From Opitutales bacterium (lineage in GTDB: Bacteria > Verrucomicrobiota > Verrucomicrobiia > Opitutales > UBA9783), in contig JAFVCI010000028.1 of assembly GCA_017479315.1 (NCBI GenBank), positions 1-8,632 on the forward strand: 8,632 nt of DNA, given 5' to 3'. Position numbers and translations under genes: made by a program. Under the pieces are notes generated by a model. The model ran no database searches, was not told the DNA's origin, and saw nothing but the letters and a program-made list of their open reading frames with translations. Below are positions 1 to 5,996 of the stretch, in pieces (within the stretch, counting starts at the first letter, position 1; each line of letters begins with the position of its first letter).

Positions 1-455
1 CGTACTGCGATTGTAGGCTTCGAGTGAGAATAATGTCATTCAAACTGCTTACGAACAGATATAATGAGAATTTACGCTTCTTTAGGAAGTGTATCGCTGA
101 ATTTTGGTTTGTTTTTAACGTTCTGTTTGTGCGATATGTCGATGGATTATTTATCAACGTAATGCGATGAATTGATGTGTTCGGAATGAAAATAACATCA
201 TAAAACGATTTATGGATACCATCAATGATCGATTTTACGGTTCTTTTTCGCGGTATGTTGCGGGAATTTAGTTTGTTTTTAGTGTTCGATTTATAGATAT
301 GTCGATTGGATTGTTTATCAGCATACTGCGTAGATTGGTGTATTTGGAATGAAAATAACATCGCAAAATAATTTACGGATAACAACAGTGATCGATTTTT
401 CGGTTCTTTCTCGCGGTACATTGCCGAATTTGGTTTGCCTTTGATGTTCGGTTAG
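1..455. repeat. Degenerate tandem repeat array, period about 163 bp
   Basis: Three diverged copies follow each other head to tail: about 20-182, 183-345 and 346 to about 455. The core GGAATGAAAATAACATC occurs at 183 and again at 346, exactly 163 bp apart, and a weaker version (GAGTGAGAATAATGTCATTC) lies near 23. The first 105 bp of copies 2 and 3 match at roughly 80% by eye. The second halves of copies 1 and 2 share GTTTGTTTTTA, then GATATGTCGATxGGATT, TTTATCA and an ACTGCG/AATGCG element. Positions 1-19 (CGTACTGCG...) match the tail of a unit, so the array continues left of the window. Copy 3 loses similarity after about 455. The unit is AT-rich, its length is not a multiple of three and it carries no conserved reading frame, so it is probably non-coding. 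Function is unknown. Confidence 0.75.
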
Positions 456-780
456 GTGAACCGCCGAGATATTGTCTGGCGTTCGACTTAAATTTTCGGC
501 ATTTCGGTATTTTAACGGCGACTGAATTCGAAACATTATTTACCGCAGGCGTTATTTACAATTTAACTTCGTTTCGAAGTACGTCTGTGCATTATTTGGC
601 TTATTTTTTATCTTCGGATGACTGCAGTGACTTTAAACTTCTCCCAAATTTCAGAAGAACAGGTGTCCTTATATCTTTATTTCAATCGAACCCAACCCTC
701 GGAGTACTTTCACGCACAACTACAGATTTCTCGATAAAAATGCCCCTTTTTACACAAAAAAACGTCGCAATTTCTTATTT
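456..780. other. Gene-free stretch downstream of fabI
   Basis: No credible gene is visible here. The only short frames lack a ribosome binding site and any recognisable protein pattern. A small hairpin, ACTTCG-TTT-CGAAGT at 566-580, is present but has no U-tract, so it is not a convincing terminator for fabI. Several T and A runs lie just beyond the fabI stop (740-780) without a stem in front of them. Confidence 0.5.
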
Positions 781-1572
781 TTATACCGCTTTCCCCACCA
801 CTTCCTCATCAAAATAATTGAAATCCATGCCGGCGTTGACCGTCAGTGTTTGACCGTTAATGCCGCTTGAAGCGGGGCTCAAAAGGAAAATCGCCGCATT
901 GGCAACTTCCTGCGTGGTGATGGCGCGCTTACGGAGGGTTAGTTTTTCCGCAAAAAGGTAATTTTTTAAAAATCCCGGGATGCCTGCCGAGGCACTGGTT
1001 TTCAGTGGTCCGGAACCGACGCAGTTAAAACGTACTTCGCCGTCGGCACTGAACGATTTCGCCAAAAACCGCACCGTACTTTCCAAAGCTGCTTTAATCG
1101 GCGACATGTACCCGTAGTGAATAGCGGTGACCTGCGACGAAATGCCCATCGTTACCACGGAGGCGTTTTTAGAAAGTAAAGTCTTGAAGTGTTTGGCAAT
1201 TTCCACCAGCGAAAAGCAGGAAATTTCCGTTGCCTGCATAAAATCAGCCCTCTTGGTCTCGTGAAACGGCTTGAAGCCCTCCGAAAAGTTCGCAAACGCA
1301 ATCGAGTGCAAAATGCCGTCGAGGGTCTGGAATTGCTTTTCAATGTCCGAACGAAGGCGTGCGATTTCCTCTTCTCGCTCCACGTCGCAGATGAAAAGTT
1401 TTTCGGGTTCAATCCACTGAGCCAGTTCTTGTTTTCGCTGTTCGGAACGTACCGAATACAACACCGTTGCGCCGCATTGTTCCAAGGTTTGTCCAACGTA
1501 CCACGCGATACTTTTTCGATTGGCAACCCCAAACAGCAGGAATGTTTTCCCCGTAATACCCAAAAAATCCAT
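781..1572 (-). CDS. fabI: Enoyl-[acyl-carrier-protein] reductase (NADH), FabI-type SDR
   Basis: This 263-residue cytosolic short-chain dehydrogenase should reduce trans-2-enoyl-ACP, the last step of each fatty-acid elongation cycle. The N-terminus has the FabI-type cofactor loop GVANRKSIAW (residues 15-24). The catalytic pair fits Tyr153 and Lys160 (Y-x6-K, in HYGYMSPIKAALES). The segment GPLKTSASAGIPGF (188-201) matches the substrate-loop region (GPIRTLAASGIKDF in E. coli), and SSGINGQTLTVNAG (235-248) is the usual C-terminal block. Length is normal for FabI (about 260). Counting back ten residues from Tyr153 gives Gly143, where E. coli has Tyr146, so this belongs to a divergent FabI subgroup. 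The ATG lies 3 bp after the fabZ stop, which implies one mRNA and probably coupled translation, since no good Shine-Dalgarno sequence is visible. The family is secure; the exact substrate is inferred. Confidence 0.88.
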   Translation of the reverse strand: MDFLGITGKTFLLFGVANRKSIAWYVGQTLEQCGATVLYSVRSEQRKQELAQWIEPEKLFICDVEREEEIARLRSDIEKQFQTLDGILHSIAFANFSEGFKPFHETKRADFMQATEISCFSLVEIAKHFKTLLSKNASVVTMGISSQVTAIHYGYMSPIKAALESTVRFLAKSFSADGEVRFNCVGSGPLKTSASAGIPGFLKNYLFAEKLTLRKRAITTQEVANAAIFLLSPASSGINGQTLTVNAGMDFNYFDEEVVGKAV

Positions 1573-1575
1573 ACG

Positions 1576-2037
1576 TTACGGTTCAATGGAGGTTTTCGGT
1601 ACCATCCCGAGCATGAACGTTAGGGTAATGAGCAATTTTTCGTCTTTTTTGACATTCCCTTTGAAGAAATAAAATTCCTTCATCTTTTCCGTCAGTTGTA
1701 CTTCCAGACGCAGGCAGTCGCCCGGGAATGCCGGTTGCTTGAACTTTGCCGATTCGATGCGCGTTAAAACGGGTATTTTACCGCCGTCTTTGTCCGTTTC
1801 GTTCAAATAACGACTCATCAAAATACCCGCCGTTTGGAACAGTGCTTCGCACATCAACACCCCCGGCATAATCGGCATCTGCGGGTAATGTCCCTTGAAA
1901 AATTCCTCTTCCGTACGCAATGTTCGTTCGGCGACAATACTCGTATCCGTTATTGCCAAAACCCGATCGACGAACAAAAACGGCGGTCGATGCGGAATGG
2001 CGGATAAAACCTCCTCGGTTGCTTCATTCAACGGCAT
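1576..2037 (-). CDS. fabZ: 3-hydroxyacyl-[acyl-carrier-protein] dehydratase FabZ
   Basis: This 153-residue hot-dog-fold dehydratase removes water from 3-hydroxyacyl-ACP during fatty-acid elongation and feeds the enoyl product to FabI, encoded directly downstream. The N-terminal HRPPFLFVDRV (residues 16-26) and the block GHYPQMPIMPGVLMCEALFQ (49-68) are diagnostic. By family comparison His50 and Glu64 are the catalytic pair (His54 and Glu68 in E. coli). In many PVC and Bacteroidetes genomes FabZ is fused to LpxC. Here it is a normal-length single-domain protein and no lpxC is visible upstream in the window. The ATG at 2037 starts just before the conserved helix and is the natural choice; another ATG 8 bp upstream is out of frame. 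No strong ribosome binding site is seen. Confidence 0.92.
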   Translation of the reverse strand: MPLNEATEEVLSAIPHRPPFLFVDRVLAITDTSIVAERTLRTEEEFFKGHYPQMPIMPGVLMCEALFQTAGILMSRYLNETDKDGGKIPVLTRIESAKFKQPAFPGDCLRLEVQLTEKMKEFYFFKGNVKKDEKLLITLTFMLGMVPKTSIEP

Positions 2038-2371
2038 GTCCCCATGGTGCGCCTTTCGGGGCGGATTGTAAATTTTTTTAATGGTTGGGAAATGCTGTTG
2101 TGTTTACTGTGTGCAGCGTGGTGGTTTTTTCAAACTCCGACGGGTTTTGCAGGGGAGAGGTGTTTGAAATTTCAATATCCTCCGTTGTTTGACTGTTTAA
2201 TTGTAATTTTTTCGAATTTTCAATGTCATCTGCTTTGAGTTTTGCAAGGATTTATGCACGTTTCGGCAGCTTTCCCATCTTATGGTATAAACACAAAGCC
2301 CGTCGGTATCGATGTGCCCGTTAAGCCCGTGTATTTGGGAGTTGTAAATCTTTCACTGTTTCAAAGAAAAA
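2038..2371. other. Intergenic region between rnpB and fabZ
   Basis: This 334-bp stretch holds no supported gene. Short frames on both strands show no conserved pattern. As the region upstream of fabZ it probably carries the fabZ-fabI promoter. A possible match on the minus strand is ATGACA (2224-2229), an 18-bp spacer and TACAAT (2200-2205), which would give a leader of about 150 nt. A second TACAAT at 2065-2070 has no partner box. The element CCCGT occurs three times at 2299-2330, two of the copies within AAGCCCGT. The rnpB 3' end is followed by a short U-rich run (minus-strand ATTTTTCTTTG) that may help end that transcript. Confidence 0.4.
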
Positions 2372-2740
2372 TGTTCACGGTCGGTAAGCCGGATTCTGTA
2401 CCTTTGAAAGGTTGCATTCATTTATCTCACGACGCACTGCAAAAATCTGCAACACATCGTGCCCTTGCGGGTGCGACGAACCCGAAGTCTTTGGGCGAGC
2501 CACCCGACTTCCTATTTCGTCTTGCACCGGATTGGGTTTATCCTGCCGCGAACATCGCTGTTCGTGCGGTGAGCTCTTACCTCGCCGTTTCACCCTTACC
2601 CGCTTGCGCGGGCGGTTTGTTTTCTGTGACACTTGCCGTCCAGGCTTTGACGCCCGTCCCTCGCTTGCGCGAGGAATCCTGCTCTGCGGTGTCCGGACTT
2701 TCCTCTCCGTTTTGCGGAGCGAATACATCGACCGTGAACA
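2372..2740 (-). ncRNA. rnpB: RNase P RNA (catalytic subunit), bacterial type A
   Basis: This is the ribozyme that cuts the 5' leader from pre-tRNAs together with the RnpA protein. Universally conserved blocks appear in order on the minus strand: CR-I GGAGAGGAAAGTCCGGAC (2691-2708), the CR-II/III block with AAGGGTGAAA and GGTAAGAGCTCACC (2567-2601), CR-IV with CCGGTGCAAGACGAAATAGG (2511-2530) and CR-V ACAGAATCCGGCTTACCG (2382-2399). The ends are set by helix P1: TGTTCACGGTCG at the 5' end (2729-2740) pairs perfectly over 12 bp with the 3' end (2372-2383). CR-I and CR-V form the P4 pseudoknot typical of the family. GCGCAA-capped hairpins lie at about 2597-2614 and 2659-2676. Length is about 369 nt, close to E. 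coli (377). Open frames overlapping it are spurious. No clear promoter was found upstream. Confidence 0.95.
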
Positions 2741-2903
2741 GTTTCAGTACGGGCGGGTAATGGGTGTTTGGCAAGAGGGATGTGTGTACTTAACAAGAAA
2801 ATATCGCAATTACAAACTGAAGGAGGGTAACCGAACGTACAAATTTCAATCTTCGATGCACTATTGACGTGCTTCGAGTGTCTTATCGCGGAATATCTCA
2901 AAT

Positions 2904-3821
2904 TTAAACCTCCGACACCGTTTTAAAGTGCATTTTGCAAAATTTCGGCAAATTATCACGCCCCTGTTGCTCGATTAAACTCCGAAGTGCCGTTTTGACA
3001 TTTCCGCCAGCGCCTTTCGGCAAGGTAAGACCCGCTTCCTCGCTTAGTTTTTTTAACTGTCGCACATAAGTTGCGCGCGCAATGACGGAAGCTGCCGCCA
3101 CGACGGGATCGCTCTCCGCACGAACGCGCTGTTGCAGGGTAAAATTTTCCGAAAAACCGTCATTTTTGAGATATTTTTGCACCAACTTCGCTTTGCAAAA
3201 CTGATCCAAAAGCCCCTCCTTTACAGATCGCCGTTTTAAAGCATTTTGCAGTGCCTGTGCGTGAAACCATGCAAGCAATTCGTTTAGATTGCCGAATTGT
3301 CGATAAAGCGCGTTGTATTTCTCCATTTCCGCGAAAGCAATTTCGATGACGACATTTTTCGGTTGCCGCACCAGCTTTTCCGTTTCAAACAACCGCTCGT
3401 CGCTGCCGATCGACTTGCTTTCTTTTAAATCATTTTTGAGCCAAAAATCGACCGCTTCCTCATCGGCAATGACGCAAGCCGTTACCAACGGACCGAATAC
3501 ATCGCCTTTCCCGCTTTCGTCCAGCCCCGCGTGCGGTCGGAACCATTCGGGATGTTCAATTTTTTCTGAGCCGAATTGTAATTTCTTGGTAATGTTCGGC
3601 TCCAGAACGTTTAGAATAAAGGCTTCCGTTTGCTTGCCTTGTGCCACCAGTTTTCCGCTTTTGTAGACGACGATATTGACGTTTTCGCCACGATAGGCGT
3701 AAGACGCGTAGGGAACCTCATAGAACGCCCAACCGTGCGTTTCACACCAATCCGCCAAGGCGTCGCTTTGCTCCGCCGTCAGCGGCAAGGTATAGAGCGT
3801 CGGCGGTTTGGAAGAAGCCAC
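2904..3821 (-). CDS. rnhC: Ribonuclease HIII
   Basis: This 305-residue endonuclease cleaves the RNA strand of RNA-DNA hybrids (R-loops, primers). Residues 1 to about 90 form the N-terminal extension typical of RNase HIII (TBP-like substrate-binding domain). The catalytic domain begins with AGLDESGKGDVFGPLV (98-113), whose DESGKG variant separates HIII from HII. Further metal-site candidates are Asp206 in LLDQF and Asp238 in RAESDPVVAAASVIAR (234-249). Length is normal for the family. The start is a GTG at 3821. The frame has a stop 12 codons upstream, and the nearby ATGATG at about 3829 is out of frame. It follows efp by 57 bp and is probably co-transcribed; rnpB lies 163 bp downstream. Confidence 0.93.
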   Translation of the reverse strand: MASSKPPTLYTLPLTAEQSDALADWCETHGWAFYEVPYASYAYRGENVNIVVYKSGKLVAQGKQTEAFILNVLEPNITKKLQFGSEKIEHPEWFRPHAGLDESGKGDVFGPLVTACVIADEEAVDFWLKNDLKESKSIGSDERLFETEKLVRQPKNVVIEIAFAEMEKYNALYRQFGNLNELLAWFHAQALQNALKRRSVKEGLLDQFCKAKLVQKYLKNDGFSENFTLQQRVRAESDPVVAAASVIARATYVRQLKKLSEEAGLTLPKGAGGNVKTALRSLIEQQGRDNLPKFCKMHFKTVSEV

Positions 3822-3878
3822 AAAAGCATCATCGGATCTTTAACCGACACAGTCAATTTGCGATTGAAGAAAAACCCG

Positions 3879-4451
3879 CTACACCCGCCCGAGGTAAGAA
3901 CCGTCGGCGGTGCTGATGCGTATCTTATCGCCCGTTTTAATAAACAGCGGAACCTGCACGCGCATGCCTGTTTCAACCGTCACGGGCTTTTGAGCATTGC
4001 TCGCCGTATCGCCGCGCAGACCTTCGGAGGCTTCCGTGACTTTCATTTCAATCGACGCCGGCAACTGCAACTGCACCGGTTTATCCTCCACAAACAGCAA
4101 CGAATACGATGTTCCGGGGATCAAATAACCGCGTTGTTCTTCCAGTAATTTCGCCGACACCGCCTCGTCATCGTAAGTATCGGGATCCATGAAATGAAAG
4201 CCTTCTTCGTCTTCGTAGGAGTATTCCAGCGACTTGGATTCGACGAAGCAGAAGAAGATCGTGTCGTTGGAATGATATTTATTCTGCGTCGAAACGCCCG
4301 TCATCAGATTGCGCAACGTGACCTGAATAAACCCGGCTTGCCGACCCTGCATGCGGTGTTCCACCTCCGTTACCATATGCGGTACGTTTTGGTAGAGAAT
4401 GACATTTCCTTTGCGAATGTTCGTCGCCGGACCTTTATCTTGCGTTGCCAT
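3879..4451 (-). CDS. efp: Translation elongation factor P
   Basis: EF-P binds the ribosome between the P and E sites and relieves stalling at consecutive prolines. This 190-residue protein shows the three beta-barrel domains. Domain I is about residues 1-65 with LRNLMTG at 46-52. Domain II follows, with FHFMDPDTYDD around 85-95. Domain III contains GLRGDTASNAQKPVTVETG and VPLFIKTGDKIRI, ending GSYLGRV. The tip loop reads MQGRQAGFIQV. Aligned at fixed spacing to LRNLMTG, Arg37 stands where E. coli has the modified Lys34, so beta-lysylation by EpmA at this site is not expected. An arginine there is rhamnosylated by EarP in Pseudomonas and relatives, but no such gene is in the window. It starts 30 bp after the small basic protein gene, probably in one transcript. 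Confidence 0.95.
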   Translation of the reverse strand: MATQDKGPATNIRKGNVILYQNVPHMVTEVEHRMQGRQAGFIQVTLRNLMTGVSTQNKYHSNDTIFFCFVESKSLEYSYEDEEGFHFMDPDTYDDEAVSAKLLEEQRGYLIPGTSYSLLFVEDKPVQLQLPASIEMKVTEASEGLRGDTASNAQKPVTVETGMRVQVPLFIKTGDKIRISTADGSYLGRV

Positions 4452-4481
4452 ATGAAAATTTACTCGGGCTTAAAAATTTAC

Positions 4482-4640
4482 CTAGGCTTCCGGTTTGGTT
4501 TTCGGCAAACCGAGCACGCTGCGCCCTTCTTTCCACTGACCGCGCTTCTTCATCAGCGCAACGCGATCGTAACGCTTCAGCACCGTCTGGCTCGCGCCCG
4601 CACTCGCCGCACTCTTCTTAAAACTGGCATGTTGTGACAT
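4482..4640 (-). CDS. PVC-type small basic protein (possibly ribosome/RNA-associated)
   Basis: This gene encodes 52 residues, beginning MSQHASFKKSA and ending with a Gly-Leu-Pro-Lys-Thr block. Lys and Arg clearly exceed acidic residues. The N-terminal MSQH, the central VLKRYDRVALMKKRGQWKEG (residues 20-39) and the VLGLPK tail (42-47) match the pattern I recall for the Chlamydia/Verrucomicrobia small basic protein family (TIGR04137), thought to be rRNA- or ribosome-associated. That identification is from memory and no biochemical role is established to my knowledge. A GGGG run sits 6 nt before the ATG as a possible ribosome binding site. It lies 26 bp after tRNA-Thr and 30 bp before efp, which supports a role in translation. 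The neighbours and codon pattern make it a real gene despite its size. Confidence 0.85.
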   Translation of the reverse strand: MSQHASFKKSAASAGASQTVLKRYDRVALMKKRGQWKEGRSVLGLPKTKPEA

Positions 4641-4666
4641 AAGAACCCCGCTTTATTACGAAAAAC

Positions 4667-4742
4667 TGGAGCCGAGGATGAGATTCGAACTCACGACCCA
4701 CGCATTACGAATGCGTTGCTCTACCGGCTGAGCTACCTCGGC
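4667..4742 (-). tRNA. tRNA-Thr (anticodon CGU)
   Basis: The minus strand folds into a full cloverleaf of 76 nt. The acceptor stem is GCCGAGG/CCTCGGC, the D stem GCTC/GAGC, the anticodon stem ACGCA/TGCGT with loop TTCGTAA, and the T loop TTCGAAT with stem GTGAG/CTCAT. The anticodon CGU (4707-4709 on the plus strand) reads ACG threonine codons. G1-C72 and C2-G71 agree with threonine identity. The discriminator base is U, and the CCA end is encoded (4667-4669). It is followed after 26 bp by the small basic protein gene, so the tRNA may be processed from a longer mRNA. The frame reading through it on the same strand (4656-4859) is an artefact. Confidence 0.96.
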
Positions 4743-4767
4743 GTCCATGCTTTTATTTGGCAGTCGT

Positions 4768-4783
4768 TTGACCGCACCGTCAA
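4768..4783. promoter_or_regulatory. TTGAC...GTCAA dyad upstream of tRNA-Thr
   Basis: TTGACCGCACCGTCAA is an inverted repeat with 5-bp arms and a 6-bp centre, located 26 bp before the tRNA 5' end. Read on the minus strand it starts with TTGACG, which resembles a -35 box. The AT-rich TAAAAG at 4750-4755 could be a -10 box, but the 22-bp spacing is too long for a standard sigma-70 promoter. It may be promoter, operator or chance. Confidence 0.25.
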
Positions 4784-4938
4784 GGGAAAAGGAAAAAGTT
4801 GACATAAGACAATGGAAGATTGACGGGGCGAAACATAAAAATTCTTGCAGACCTTCCATTTTGTTATAAATGTCGCCGTATGATGGGCTTCGTTTTATTC
4901 TTTAAATCGAGTTTTTTGGAGGTCTTTTTATGGTTTAA

Positions 4939-5865
4939 TCAATCAGCTTTATCTAAACTCTTCAATTTCTCTGCCAATAATTTCGCAACCGACAAAACTT
5001 CTACAAAATTCCCATCCCGAATAACATTCCTTGTATCGGTTTCAACAAGTTTATCAATTCCTGCCGTTTTTAAGTGTTCCAAGAGAGCAATGGAGGTAAT
5101 GCCGTGCGTGACGATGCCGACAATCCGTTTCGCACCTGCCTGTTTTAAACGGATCGCAACCGCACTTAACGTACTGCCGGTGTCAATGCGATCGTCGACA
5201 ATATACACCGACTTCCCGCGCACATTGCCGTGGAAATCCGACAGTTTCAGGGTGCCGTCCACCAAACGTTGTTTGTCCGCCCAGCCGAACTCGAGATTGA
5301 GTATTTTCGCAAGCGATCGCACGCGCGGCAAGGCACCGCGATCGGGTGCAAATAAAAGAATTTCATCTCTTTCTCTCGTCCGTTGTCGCAAATAATCCGC
5401 AAACAACGCTTCGGTCGATACGTTAAAAGTCGATAACGGGAAGTCATCGATTTGTCTCGGCGCATGGATATCGACGGTCACCAGGCGATCCGATCCGGCG
5501 GTTTTGAGAAGTTTTGCAACTAATTTCGGCGGAAGTCCGCATCCGTCTTGTACGATACGATCCTGCCGTGCGTACGGGTAACAGGGGAAGACGACCGTGA
5601 TTGCTTTCGCGCCCGAGTTTTTTGCCGCATCGATCATTCGTAAGGTTTCGAAGATACTTTCATCGGGATGGTCGGTGATGGTTTGAAAAATAATGACTTC
5701 CTTGCCCGCAACCGACACCGGCAGTTGCAGTTGTGTTTCGCCGTCATCGAAGGTTTTTTTCCGTACGGAAACGGCTTCGCATCCGAGCAAATGCGCAACG
5801 TCGGTTGCCAATGCGGATGGTTGGGATCCGACAATAAAAGTAAATGATGGGGTTTCTTCGACCAT
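4939..5865 (-). CDS. prs: Ribose-phosphate pyrophosphokinase (PRPP synthetase)
   Basis: This cytosolic enzyme makes PRPP from ribose 5-phosphate and ATP for purine, pyrimidine, histidine, tryptophan and NAD synthesis. The 308 residues show FDDGETQLQLP (39-49), the ATP-site block CYPYARQDR (95-103), VDIHAPRQIDDFPL (131-144) with catalytic-type His134, PDRGALPRVRSLAK (174-187) and the PRPP-binding loop YIVDDRIDTGSTLS (221-234). Length is close to the usual 310-320. Several motifs differ from the common bacterial form: YARQDR is followed by IVQ, the catalytic flexible loop reads WADKQR (195-200) rather than a KRR-type sequence, and the PRPP loop has DDRIDTGST. The ATG at 5865 is preceded directly by AAGGA and by an in-frame ATG-TAA pair at 5869-5874. 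tRNA-Thr starts 196 bp downstream, and no clear terminator lies between. Confidence 0.9.
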   Translation of the reverse strand: MVEETPSFTFIVGSQPSALATDVAHLLGCEAVSVRKKTFDDGETQLQLPVSVAGKEVIIFQTITDHPDESIFETLRMIDAAKNSGAKAITVVFPCYPYARQDRIVQDGCGLPPKLVAKLLKTAGSDRLVTVDIHAPRQIDDFPLSTFNVSTEALFADYLRQRTRERDEILLFAPDRGALPRVRSLAKILNLEFGWADKQRLVDGTLKLSDFHGNVRGKSVYIVDDRIDTGSTLSAVAIRLKQAGAKRIVGIVTHGITSIALLEHLKTAGIDKLVETDTRNVIRDGNFVEVLSVAKLLAEKLKSLDKAD

Positions 5866-5886
5866 TCCTTACATTTTAGCCTTATT

Positions 5887-5915
5887 ATTGTCTGCAATAC
5901 GATCCGCGTAAGCAA
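5887..5915 (-). promoter_or_regulatory. Possible sigma-70-type promoter for prs
   Basis: On the minus strand TTGCTT (5910-5915) and GACAAT (5887-5892) are separated by 17 bp. Each matches four of six consensus bases. The distance to the prs ATG (21 bp) would give a very short leader. It lies in the divergent region between prs and the barrel protein gene. Judged by eye only. Confidence 0.3.
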
Positions 5916-5996
5916 AAAAACGCGCTTTTTCGGAAAATGTCGGGCGATAGCGTTATTCGGCGGCAGGCAGTCGCGGGTTAAATTCGAAGGTTCTGT

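Noticed and set aside
1..455. CRISPR array
   Set aside because: The period is 163 bp, the copies are diverged over their whole length and there are no short identical repeats with unique spacers.
318..536. 72-codon minus-strand frame in the repeat region
   Set aside because: It covers only part of the repeat array; the 163-bp period is not a multiple of three and the frame is not kept between copies.
587..817. 76-codon plus-strand frame downstream of fabI
   Set aside because: It has no ribosome binding site, low-complexity composition and overlaps the fabI 3' end.
1152..1623. 144-codon frames on both strands within fabI/fabZ
   Set aside because: They are out-of-frame or antisense shadows of genes with clear catalytic motifs.
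2044..2238. 64-codon plus-strand frame upstream of fabZ
   Set aside because: It has no ribosome binding site or conserved pattern and lies in the likely fabZ promoter region.
2242..2867. Plus-strand frames of 172 and 151 codons
   Set aside because: They lie across the RNase P RNA gene, have no ribosome binding site and show no protein family pattern.
2375..2901. Minus-strand frames of 65, 101 and 117 codons
   Set aside because: They are translations of rnpB and its upstream region; the conserved RNA blocks explain the sequence.
3630..4637. Plus-strand frames of 172 and 147 codons
   Set aside because: They are antisense to rnhC, efp and the small basic protein gene; composition follows the minus-strand genes.
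4656..4859. 67-codon minus-strand frame through tRNA-Thr
   Set aside because: Its C-terminal half is the translated tRNA, a common annotation artefact.
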